Below are positions 39,853-50,474 of a stretch of DNA of 64,000 nt, in pieces (the stretch's first letter is position 1; every line of letters starts with the position of its first letter). Source of the DNA: Aristolochia californica (Eukaryota; Streptophyta; Magnoliopsida; Piperales; Aristolochiaceae); NCBI GenBank assembly GCA_029961685.1, contig JARWKL010000008.1:25555119-25619118 (forward strand). The letters run 5' to 3'. A program made the position numbers and the translations under genes. The notes beneath the pieces were generated by a model. The model was not told where the DNA came from. It made no database searches and saw only the letters and a list, made by a program, of their open reading frames with translations.

Positions 39853-39935
39853 TGAAACCATTTTCTCTAAAAGATAGACCAATTAGAGAAGACGCAACGT
39901 GAATATTAAAGACAGGCAACGGGCCAATTTTAACA
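39853..39935 (-). repeat. 5' LTR of the TRIM
   Basis: 83 bp with canonical TG and CA ends (minus strand TGTTAAAATT to GGTTTCA). It contains the TTTAATATTCACGTTGC motif shared with the truncated second copy. Confidence 0.75.
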
Positions 39936-40180
39936 ATGGAGTCGAGAAGACTTCTTCGGCGATGGCACAGAGCTTCTCCTTCTTCAGCGATGGCGTCTAG
40001 AAGGCTTCTCCTTCTTCAGCAACGCAAGAACAGAGAGAAAAAAAAACTCCTCCTCTTCTGTACAGAGAAGTCCTTCGCGACCCTTAGCAACGTTGCTCTC
40101 TCTCTTTTTTCCTCGGCAACGCTTATCTTCAGTCGTTCTTTTTTTTTTATCCCCTCTTCCTTCTAAGCCAAGGTTAAATC

Positions 40181-40206
40181 TTCTTCTTCTTCTTCTTCTT
40201 CTTCTT
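40181..40206 (+). repeat. CTT microsatellite
   Basis: About eight consecutive CTT triplets followed by a T run. Related CTTCTTC sequence recurs through 39660-40250, so the element interior is GAA-rich on its own strand. Confidence 0.9.
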
Positions 40207-40324
40207 TTTTTTTTCTTTTCTCCTCCTCGGCAATGACTTAAACAGTCGTTTTCATCTTTTTATTTTGTTTTTTGTTGACTAGGAAGAAAAAAAAACAATG
40301 GATAGGCAAACTTGATGAACCAAA

Positions 40325-40336
40325 GCTCTGATACCA
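40325..40336 (-). other. Primer-binding site of the larger LTR element
   Basis: TGGTATCAGAGC on the minus strand, 2 bp inside the LTR end at 40339. This is the second initiator-tRNA-Met site within 500 bp. The other belongs to the nested TRIM. Confidence 0.85.
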
Positions 40337-40621
40337 ATTGATACGAACCACGTCAACCCGTGATGAAACCCGATACCAAATCTGGTAATTGTCCCCAAGA
40401 CCTTTGAATTTTGGATGGAAACCGCGACCCGTTGCTTACCAAAGCAAGAACCTTGATATAGTGAAGACGCCACAAACAATGATGGGCAATCCATTTGATA
40501 AGTCGTTTTGAACGCCACAGGAAAAACCCTGATAAGTTTGAAAAGTTCATTCAAGAACTCAAGAAGAATAATCTCTCAATATCAATAATGATCAAAGGTC
40601 CCAAATCCATGTACGAGTCCT

Positions 40622-40630
40622 CTATTTATA
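40622..40630 (-). promoter_or_regulatory. LTR TATA box, minus strand
   Basis: TATAAATAG on the minus strand, about 280 bp before the LTR end, with GC-containing sequence around it. It fits the core promoter of the minus-strand LTR. Confidence 0.65.
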
Positions 40631-40873
40631 ATGGAGGAAGTGGGAGAATCTAGATTGAATAAACCCTTTCCCTAATTAGATTCAATTAAAGAAAACTACT
40701 TACAGTAACTTGATGTAAATAGAATCCTAATATAATGCAAATGAGATCTTCCTAGATATGTTGCCAACTCGTGGATCTCCTTGTGCATCCCACAAGATCA
40801 TCTAACCATCTGGCCTTCTAGGATAGATTGCTAACTCGTGGCTATCCTTGTGGGTCCCATGAAATCTCATGGT

Positions 40874-41080
40874 AGGTCCCACCAGCTTGAGCCTCCATGG
40901 TCGGTCCCACATTGTAGTAGAGTAAATCTTGCCCACGTCTTCATGGTGGGTCCCACTAGTTTGTGCCACCATGGTGGGTCCCACAACATAACAGAGTAAA
41001 ACCAACCTACATTGGTGGGTCCCACTAGCTTGTGACTCCGAGGTGGGTCCCACAATATAACAGCGTAAAACCAACCTTTG
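40874..41080 (-). repeat. Tandem subrepeats in the LTR U3 region
   Basis: Three imperfect copies of about 69-73 bp start near 40874, 40947 and 41017 (plus coordinates). Each has GGTCCCACYAGYTTG and then GGTSGGTCCCACA. Copies 2 and 3 also share AGAGTAAAACCAACCT-like sequence. U3 subrepeats of this kind often carry enhancer elements, but none is recognised here. Confidence 0.8.
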
Positions 41081-41872
41081 TTCGCATCATGATGTAACAA
41101 TCATAGATCATTGTAAAGGTTTTGATCGATTAATGACGTGTAAGGGCTATAAGTTTTGTTAGAAATGACTTATGGTTTGGGTGTCAACACTCAGTAAAAA
41201 ATGGTTCACCCCCATTTTTCGATGATTGCAAAACCTAATACATAAAAAAATAAAAGAGTTTAAAATCCCTAAGAATCACAGATTCTTTTTGGAATTATCA
41301 CTCTCTGCATTTGTGCATTTGCATTTTGGATGTTCAATTTTTTTTCAAATCCAAACTCTTTTTTTCTCGTAAACAAAAAGATAAGGCAAATTAATCACAA
41401 CAAAATGAAAATTTTAGAGTTTATTTATGTAAAAAACTTGAAAACAATAATAAATGAAAGTGAAGAAAATTATTTCACGCACTAAAAATGAACACCAAAG
41501 TTTTGTGATCCATGTTTGGGAAATTCCACTAGTACAACCTCTAATAGCTTGGTGGAATTTTATAAGAAAGAGATTTCTAATTGATCCTAACATGTATTAA
41601 ATATGGATATGCACGCCAGAAACATGTTGAAGCGGCAAATTACATAAAGATCCAAAATTTTCAAGGAGTTGAAAAAATTAAATTCTCAAGTAAACTTGCG
41701 GTGGGATATTTACTTGAGATAAACTACCCACTTTTTTCCTATTTAAAAAAAAGCGGACCTAACAATCATAGATCATCATAAAGGTTTTGATCGATTAATG
41801 ATGTGTAATGGCTATAATATTTGTTAGAAATAACTAATGGTTCAAGAGTTACAACTCAGTAAAAAAAGCCTA

Positions 41873-41891
41873 CCCCCCCCCCCCCCCCCCC
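41873..41891 (+). repeat. Poly-C run of 19
   Basis: Uninterrupted C run at the C-rich position of the unit anchored at 41704, followed by TTTTCCGATGATTG. Confidence 0.9.
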
Positions 41892-43756
41892 TTTTCCGAT
41901 GATTGTAATACCTAATATATAAAAAACTAAAAAAGTATTAAATCCTTAAAAATCACATATACTTTTTGGAATTACCTCTCTTAGCATTTGTGAATTTCGA
42001 GTTTGGATGTTCAATTTTTTTTCATATCCAAACTTGAGTTTTCATTCTCCCATTTTTCTCGTAAAAAAAAAAAAGATAAGGCAAATAGATCACAACAAAA
42101 TAAAAAATTTAGAGTTTATGTATGCAAAAAATTGAAAACTATAATAAATGTAAGTGGAGAAAAAATTTTCACGCACTAAAAATGAACACCAAAGTTTTAT
42201 TTATCTATGTTTGGGAAATTCAACTAACACAACACCTAATAGCTTGGAATTTTATAAGAAAGAGATTTCAAATTGATCCTAACATGTTTTAAATATGGAT
42301 ATGCATGCCTGAAACATGTTGAAGTTGCAAATGACCTAATGACCAAAAAAATTCAAGTAGTAGAAAAAATTAAATTCTTAACGTGCAGTGGGATATTCAC
42401 CCGAGCCAAACAACCCACTTTTTGCCCGTTTACAAAAAGCAAACCAAACAATCATAGATCATTGTAATGGTTTTGATCGATTAATGATGTGTAATGGCTA
42501 TAATTTTTGTTAGAAATGACTTATGGCTTGGGAGTCAACACTTAGTTAAAAATCCGTAGCCCCCCTCACAACCCCCCCTTCCCTTTTCCGATGATTGCAA
42601 AACCTAATATATAAAAAAACTAAAAGAGTTATCATTCCCTAAAAATCACATATACTTTTTGGAATTACATCTCTCTGCATTTGTGCATTTCCATTTTGGA
42701 TGTTCAATTTTTTTTCAGATCCAAACTTGAGTTTTCACTCTCCCTTTTTTCTCATAAACAAAGAGATAAGGAAAATAGATCACAAAAAAATATAAATTTT
42801 AGAGTTTATGTATACAAAAATTGAAAACTACTATAAATGTAAGTGAAGAAAATATTTTCACCGACTAAAAATGACCGCCAAAGTTTTGTTATCCAAGTTT
42901 GGAAAATTCTACTATTACAACCCCTAATAGCTTGGAATTTTATAAGATATAGTTTTTAATTGATTCTAACATGTTTTAAAGACGGATATGCACCCTAAAA
43001 TATGTTGAAGATGCAAATGACCAAATGATCCAAAAATTTCATGGAGTAGAAAAAATTAAATTCTCAAGTTAACGTGTGGTGGGATATTTACTCGATCCGA
43101 ACAACCCACTTTTTGCCCATTTACAAAAAGCTAACCTAACAACCATAGATAATTATAAAGTTTTTGATCGATTAATGATGCATAACGGCTATAATTTTTG
43201 CTAGAACTGACTTATGGTTTGAGAGTCAACACTCATTTTAAATCCCTCTCCCACCTTTTCCATTGATTGCAAAACCTAATATATAAAAAAATAATAGAGT
43301 TTACAATCCATAAAAATTAAATATACAATTTGGAATTATCTTTCTTTGCATTTGTGCATTTCAATTTTGGATGTTCAATTTATTTTCGAATCCAAACTTG
43401 AGATTTCACTCTCCCTTTTTTCTCATAAACGAAAAGAAAAGGAAAATAGATCACAACAAAATGAAACATTTTGAGTTTATGCATGCAAAAAATTGAAAAC
43501 TATAATAAATTTAAAAGAAGAAAAAATTTTCAAGCACTAAAAATTATCGCCAAAAGTTTTGTTATCCATGTTTGGGAAATTCCACTAGTACAACCCCTAA
43601 TTGCTTGGAATTTTATAAGAAAGAGATTTCTAATTGATACTAACATATTTTAAATATGGATGAGCAAGGTTGAAACATGTTGAAGATGCATATGACCTAA
43701 TGATCGATAAATTTGAAGGAGTAGAAAAAATTAAATTTTCAAGTAAACGTGCGGTG

Positions 43757-44591
43757 GGATATTTACCAAAGCCAAACAGCCAACTTTTTGCCTATTTACA
43801 AAAAGCTGACATAACAATCATAGATTATCGTAAAGGTTTTGATCGATTAATAATGTGTAATGGCTATAACTTTTGTTAGAAATGACTTATGGTTTGGGAG
43901 TCAATACTCAGTTAAGAATGCCTCGCTTGTCCTTTTCCAATGATTGCAAAACCTAATATATAAAAAACTAAAAGAGTGTGCAATCCCTAAAAATCACATA
44001 TTATTTTCAGAATTATCTCTCTCTGCATTTGATCATTTGCATTTTAGATGATCAATTTTTTTTCAAATCCAAACATGAGTTTTCACTCTCCCTTTTTTCT
44101 CGTAAACAAAAAGATAAGGCAAATAGATCACAAAAAAAATGAAAATTTTAGAGTTTATGTTATCCATGTTTGGGAAATTCCACTAGTACAACCCCTAATA
44201 GCTTGGAATTTGATAAGAAAGAGATTTATAAATCTAAACTTGAGTTTTCACACTCCCCGTTTTCTCATAAACATAAAGATAAAGCAAATTAAAAATTGAA
44301 ATTTTTAGAGTTTATGTATGCAAAAAATTGAAAACTACAATAAATGTAAGTGAAGAAAATTTTTTCATGCCCTAAAAATGAACTCCAAAGTTTTTGTTAT
44401 CCATGTTTCGGAAATTCCACTATTACAACCACTAATAGCTTGGAATTTTATAAGAAATAGCTTTCTAATTGATCCTAACTTGTTTTAAATGTGGATATCC
44501 ATGCTTAAAACATGATGGAGATGCAAATGACCAAATGATCCAAAAATTTCAAGGAGTAGAAAGAATTAAATTCTCAAGTAAACGTACGGTG
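43757..44591 (+). repeat. Extended B unit (835 bp) with internal back-jump
   Basis: Near 44220 the unit runs GATAAGAAAGAGATTTAT and then returns to an earlier part of the unit, AAATCTAAACTTGAGTTTTC. Part of the unit is therefore present twice. The same joint occurs in the units starting at 45901 and 53542. Confidence 0.8.
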
Positions 44592-45900
44592 GGATAGTTA
44601 CTCGAGTCGATCAACCCACTTTTTTCCTAGTTAAAAAAGGCTAACCTAACAATCATAGAAAGTGGTAAAGGTTTTGATCGATTAATGATGCGTAACGGCG
44701 ATAATTTTTGTTAGAACTGATTTATTGTTTGATAGTCAACACTCAGTTTAAATCCCTCGCCCCCCTTTTTCGTTGATTAAAAAACCTAATATATAAAAAA
44801 CTTATAGAGTTTACAATCCCTAAAATCACTGATACATTTTGGAATTATCTTTCTCTGAATTTATGCATTTCCATTTTGGATGTTCAGTTTATTTTTCAAT
44901 CCAAACTTCAGTTTTCACTCTCCCTTTTTTTTCGTTAACAAAAAGATAAGGCAATTAGATCACAAGAAAACGAAAATATTAGAGTTTATGTTTGCAAAAA
45001 ATTGAAAACTATTAAAAATGTAAGTGAAGAAAATATTTTCACGCACTAAAAATGAACACCAAAGTTTTGTTTTCCATGTTTGGGAAATTGCACTAGTTTA
45101 ACCCCTAATAGCTTGGAATTTGATAAGAAAGAGATTTCTAATTGATCATAACATGTGTTCAATATGGATATGTATGCCTAAAACATGTTGAAGATGCAAA
45201 TGACCTAATGATCCAAAAATTTAAAGGAGAAAAAAAATTAAATTCTCAAGTTAACGTGTGGTGGGATATTCAACCGAGCCAAACAACACACTTTTTGTGC
45301 ATTTATAAAAAGATGACCTAACAATCATCGATAATCCTAAAGGTTTTGATCGATTAATGAAGCGTAACGGCCATAATTTTTGGTTGAACTGACTTATGGT
45401 TTGAGAGTCAACATTGAGTTTACATCCCTCGCCCCCCTTTTCTATTAATTTCAAAATCTAATATATAAAAAACTAATAGAGTTTACAATCCGTAAAAATC
45501 ACATTTCCATTTTGGATGTTCAATTTATTTTCCAATTTAAACTTGAGAATTCACACTCCCTTTTTTTCTTGTAAACGAAAAGATAAAGCAAATAGATCAC
45601 AAAAAAATTAAATTTTTTGAGTTTATGTATGCAAAAAATTGAAAACTATAATAAATCTAAGTGAATTTTTTTTTCACGCACTAAAAATTAGCACCAAAGT
45701 TTTTTTTATCCATATTCGGGAAATTCCACTAATACAACCTCTAATTACTTGGAATTTTATAAGAAAGAGATTTCTAATTGATACTAATATGTTTTAAATA
45801 TGGATTTGCAAGGCTGAAACATGTTGAAGATGCATATGACCTAATGATCCAAAATTTTCAAAGAGTAGAAAAAATTAAATTCTCAAGTTAACGTGCGGTG

Positions 45901-46761
45901 GGATATTTACCAGAGCCTAACAACCCTCTTTTTGCCTATTTAGAAAAAGCTGTAGTAACAATCGTAGATCATCGTAAAGGTTGTGATCGATTAATGATGT
46001 GTAACGACTATAAGTTTTGTTAGAAATGACTTATGGTTTGGGAGTCAACACTCAGTTAAGAATGCCTCGCCTGCCCTTTTTCGATGATTGCAAAACCTAA
46101 TATATAAAAATCTAAAAGTGTGTACAATCTCTAAAAATCACATATTCTTTTTGGAATTATCTTTCTCTGCATTTATGCATTTGCATTTTGGATGTTCAAT
46201 TTTTTTTCAAGTCCAAACTTGAGTTTTCACTCTCCCTTTTTTCTCGTAAACAAAGAGATAAGGCAAAATTAGAAAACTATAATAAATGTAAGTGAAGAAA
46301 TATTTTTACACACTTAAAATGAACACCAAAGTTTTGTTATCCATCGGAAATTCCACTTGTACAACCCCTAATAGCTTGGAATTTGATAAGAAAGAGATTT
46401 ATAAATCCAAACTTGAGTTTTCACTCTCCCATTTTTCTCGTAAACAAAAAGAAAGGCAAATTAAAAAATAAAAATTTTAGAGTTTATGTATGCAAAAAAT
46501 TGAAAACTATAATAAATGTAAGTGAAGAAATTTTTTTCATGTACTAAAAATGAACACAAAAGTTTTTTTTATCCATGTTTGGGAAATTCCACTATTACAA
46601 CCACTAATAAGCTTGGAATTTTATAAGAAAGAGATTTTTAATTGATCCTAACATGATTTAAATATGGATATGCATGCTTGGAACTTGTTGAAGATGCAAA
46701 TGACCAAATGATCCAAAATTTTTGAGTAGAAAAAATTAAATTCTCAAGTTACCGTGCGGTG
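45901..46761 (+). repeat. Extended B unit (861 bp), same back-jump
   Basis: Joint near 46400: AAGAAAGAGATTTAT is followed by AAATCCAAACTTGAG. It is followed by a unit beginning GGGATAGTTACTC, as is the copy at 43757. The shared joint and shared neighbour show common descent. Confidence 0.8.
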
Positions 46762-47417
46762 GGATAGTTACTCAAGCCGAACAACCCACTTTTTTCCCAG
46801 TTACAAAAAGCTAACCTAGCATACATAGATAATTGTAAAGGTTTTGATCGATTAATGATGTGTAATGGTATAATTTTTGTTAGAACTGACTTATGGTTTG
46901 AGAGTCAACACTCAGCCCTTTTCCGTTGTTTGAAAAACCTAATTTATAAAAAACTTATAGAGTTTACAATCTCAAAAAATTACAGATACATTTTGGAATT
47001 ATCTTTCTCTTAACTTGTGCATTTCCATTTTTTATTTTCAATTTATTTTCCAATCCAAACTTCAATTTTCATTGTCCCTTTTTTCTCGTAAACAAAACGA
47101 TAAGGCAAATAGATCACAAGAAAATGAAAATTTTAGAGTTGATCTTTGCAAAAAATTGAAAACTATTTTATACGTAAGTGAAGAAAAAATTTTCACACAC
47201 TAAAAATGAACACCAAAGTTTTGTTATCCATGTTTGGGAAATTCCACTAGTACAACACCTAATAGCTTGGAATTTGGTAAAAAAGAGATTTCTAATTGGT
47301 CCTAACACGTTTTCAATATGGATAAGTATGCCTAAAACATGTTGAAGATGAAAATGATCTAATGATCCAAAAATTTCAAGGCGAGAAAAAATTAAATTCT
47401 CAAGTTAACGCCAGGTA

Positions 47418-47684
47418 GGATATTCAATCGAGCCAAATAACCCACGTTTTGTACATTTAAAAAAAGTTGACCAAACAATCATAGATAATCCTAAAGGTTT
47501 TGATCGATTAATGAAGTGTAACGACCATAAATTTTTGTTGAGCTGAATTATGGTTTGGGAGTCAACACTCAATTTAAATCCCCTGTCCCCCTTTTCTGTT
47601 GATTGCAAAACCTAATATATAAAAAACTAATAGAGTTTACAATCTATAAAAATCGCAGATAATTTTTAGAATTAACGGGCAGTG
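47418..47684 (+). repeat. Truncated 267-bp unit (type f)
   Basis: Spacing to the next anchor is 267 bp. The unit contains the start and the extra block, then GATAATTTTTAGAATTA is joined directly to ACGGGCAGTGGGATATT of the next unit. Everything after the first part of the core is missing. This is one of six such units. Confidence 0.9.
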
Positions 47685-49188
47685 GGATATTTACCAGAGC
47701 CAAACAACCCACTTTTTGCCTATTTACAAAAAGCTGACGTAACAATCATAGATAATCGTAAAGGTTTTGATCAATTAATGATGGTTAACGACTATAATTT
47801 TTGTTAGAAATGATTTATCATTTGGGAGTCAACACTCAGTTAAAAATGCCTCACCCCCTGTTTTCCGATCATTGCAAAACCTAATATATAAAAATCTAAA
47901 AGAGTTTACAATCAATAAAAATCACACATTCTTTTTGGAATTATCTCTCTCTGCATTTTTGCATTTGCATTTTGGATGTACAATTTATTTTCAAATCCAA
48001 ACTTGAGTTTTCACTCTCCCTTTTTTTCTCCTTAACAAAAAGATAAGGCAAATAGATCATAGCAAAATGAAAATTTTAAAGTTTATGTATGCAAAAAAAT
48101 TGAAAACTAAATAAATGTAAGAAAAGAAATTTTTTGACACATTAAAAATGAACACAAAAGTTGCGCTATCTTTGTTTGCGAAATTCCACTATTACAACCC
48201 CTAATAGCTTGGAATTTGATAAGAAAGATTTCTAATTGATCCTAACATGTTTTAGGTATGGATATACATGCCTGAAACATGTTGAAGAAGAAAATGACCT
48301 AATGATCCTAAAATCTCAAGGAGGTTAATGTACGGTGGGATATTCAAGCGAGGAAAACAACCCACATTTGTGCATTTACAAAAAGCTGACCTAACAATAA
48401 TAGATCATCGTAAACGTTTTCACCAATTAATGATGCATAACAGTTATAATTTTTGTCGGAAATGACTTATGGTTTGGGAGTCAACACTCAGCCAAAAATG
48501 CCTCGCACACCACCCCCCCTCCCTTCCCCCTTTTTCGATGATTGCAAAACCTAATACATAAAAAACTAAAAGAGTTTACAATCCCTAAAAATCGCAAAAA
48601 CTTTTAGGAATTATCTCTCATCACTGTATTTGTGCATTTGCATTTTGGATGTTCAATTTTTTTTCAAATCCAGACTTGAGTTTCCACTTTCCCTTTTTTC
48701 TCGTAAACAAAAAGATAAAGCAAATACATCACAACAAAATAAAAATTTTAGAGTTGAAGTATGTAAAAAATTGAAAACTATAATAAATGTAAGTGATGAA
48801 AATTATTTCATGCATTAAAAATGAACACCAAAGTCTTGTTATCCATGTTTGCAAAATTCCACTAGTACAACCCCTAATAGCTTGGTGGAATTTTATCAGA
48901 TTCAAATTTCTAATTGATCCTAACATGTTTTAAATATGGATATGCATGCCTTAAACATGTTGAAGACGCAAATGACCTAATGACCCAAAACTTTAAAGGA
49001 GTAGAAAAAATTAAATTCTCAAATTAACGAGTGAGGGGATATTTACTAGACCCAAACAACCCACTTTTTTCCTGTTTATAAAAAACGGACCTAACAATCA
49101 TAGATAATCGTAAATGTTTTGATCGATTAATGATGTCTAACCGCTATAATTTTTTTTAAATGACTTATGGTTCGGGAGTCAACACTCC

Positions 49189-49207
49189 TTTGATCGATTA
49201 ATGATGT
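49189..49207 (+). repeat. 19-bp templated duplication
   Basis: TTTGATCGATTAATGATGT at 49118-49136 is repeated exactly at 49189-49207. There it replaces the usual AGTTAAAAAT between CAACACTC and the C-rich tract. Confidence 0.8.
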
Positions 49208-50207
49208 GTATCACTCGCCTCCCTCCTTTTCGAGGATTGCAAAATCTAATATATAAAAACTAAAAGAGTTTACAATCCTTAAAAATCATTGATACTTTTT
49301 GGAATTATTTCTCTCAGTATTTCTGCATTTCCATGTTGAATGTTCAGTTTTTTTTCAAATCCAAACTTGAGTTTTCACTCTCCCATTTTTCTCATAAACA
49401 AAAAGATAAAGAAATAGATTACTACAAAAAGAAAATTTTAGAGCCTATGTATGCAAAAAATTGAAAACTATAATAAATGTAAGTGAAGAAAAAAATTTCA
49501 CACTCTAAAAATGAACACCAAAGTTTTTTTATCCATGTTTGGGAAATTCCACTAGCACAACACGTCATAGCTTGGAATTTATTAAGAAATAGATTTTAAT
49601 TGAACCTAACATGTTTTAAATAGGGATATGCAGGTCTGAAACATGTTGAAGATGCAAATGACCTAATGACCAAAAAATTTAAAGGAGTAGAAAAAATTAA
49701 ATTCTCATGTTAATGGGCAATGGGATATTTACCTGAGCCAAACAACCCACTTTTTGCCCATTTACAAAAAGCAGACCTAACAATCATAAATCATCACAAA
49801 GGTTTTGATCGATTATTGTTGCATAATGGCTATAATTTTTTGTTAGAAATGACTTATTGTTTTAGAGTCAACACATAGTTAAAAATCCCTCACCCCCCCT
49901 TTTCCGATGATTGCAAAATCAAATATATAAAAAACTAAAAGAGTTTAAAATCCTTAAAAATCAATGATACTTTTTGGAATTATCTCTCTCTGCTTTTGTG
50001 TATTTCCATTTTGGATGATCAATTTTTTTTCAAATCTTCTCTCTCCCTATTTTCTCGTCAATAAAGAGATAAGGCAAATAGATCACAAAAAATGAAAATT
50101 TTAGAGTTTATCTATGCAAAAAATTTAAAACTATTATAAAAGTAACTGAAGAAAATTTTTTCACCCACTAAAAATTTCAAGGTAAATTCTCAAGTTAACG
50201 TCCAGTG

Positions 50208-50474
50208 GGATATTCAACCGAGCCAAACAACCCAATTTTTGTGCATTTACAAAAAGCTGACCTAACTATCATAGATAATCCTAATGGTTTTGATCGATTA
50301 ATGAAGCGTAACGATGATAATTTTTTGTAGAACTAACTTATGGTTTGGAACTCAACACTCAGTTTAAATCCCTCGCCCCCATTTTTCGTTGATTGAAAAA
50401 CCTAATATATAAAAAACTAATAGAGTTTACAATCCGTAAAAATCGCAGATACTTTTTGGAATTAACGTGCGGTG
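50208..50474 (+). repeat. Truncated 267-bp unit (type f)
   Basis: CTTTTTGGAATTA is joined to ACGTGCGGTGGGATATT at about 50463, the same joint as the other five f units. Confidence 0.9.

Larger units (their letters stand above)
39689..39935 (-). mobile_element. Nested TRIM-like miniature LTR element
   Basis: On the minus strand the order is as follows. An 83-bp LTR (39935 to 39853) begins TGTTAAAATTGGCCCG and ends GGTTTCA. Next come a 3-bp spacer, the primer-binding site TGGTATCAGAGC (39849 to 39838), an interior of about 100 bp, the polypurine tract GTGTGGGGGG (39740 to 39731), and a second LTR copy starting TGTTGGAATTGGCCCG at 39730. The second LTR matches for 42 bp and is then cut off. This is the classic terminal-repeat retrotransposon in miniature layout, with no coding capacity. 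It lies inside the larger element in the same orientation. Confidence 0.8.
38640..41089 (-). mobile_element. Rearranged LTR retroelement with inverted LTR ends
   Basis: A 2.45-kb insertion in a B unit. On the minus strand it has a complete LTR (41089 to 40339), then a primer-binding site for initiator tRNA-Met (40336 to 40325), then an interior of about 1.45 kb with a nested TRIM. It ends in a partial LTR copy of opposite orientation (38640-38878). A normal element would have two LTRs in the same orientation. The flanking unit lost about 19-20 bp between CCCACTTT and GATGTAACAATC, and no target duplication is visible. No reverse transcriptase or integrase motifs are seen. The lineage (Copia or Gypsy) is not decidable. 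Confidence 0.8.
40339..41089 (-). repeat. Complete LTR, minus orientation (751 bp)
   Basis: Ends are TGATACGAAC at 40339 and GTTCGCATCA at 41089, an imperfect inverted pair with TG and CA termini. A primer-binding site follows the 40339 end, so this is the 5' LTR of a minus-strand element. The upstream (U3) part holds three tandem subrepeats, a TATA box lies at 40622-40630, and the downstream third matches the inverted fragment at 38640-38878. Immediately outside, at 41090, B satellite resumes with TGATGTAACAATCATAG. Confidence 0.85.
47685..50474 (+). repeat. Higher-order repeat copy, a-b-c-d-f (2790 bp)
   Basis: Units at 47685 (a), 48338 (b, TTCAAGCGAG), 49037 (c, TTTACTAGACCC with a CCTCCCTCC tract), 49723 (d, preceded by AAATTCTCATGTTAA) and 50208 (f, 267 bp). 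Compared with the complete copy at 59499 it lacks one unit (e), and the length difference of 697 bp equals one B unit. The d unit is cut to 485 bp. Confidence 0.75.

Noticed and set aside
39936..40166. Plus-strand open frame with a serine- and leucine-rich peptide
   Set aside because: It lies antisense to the retroelement, covers CTT-rich low-complexity sequence and has no domain. It is more likely a by-product of low complexity.
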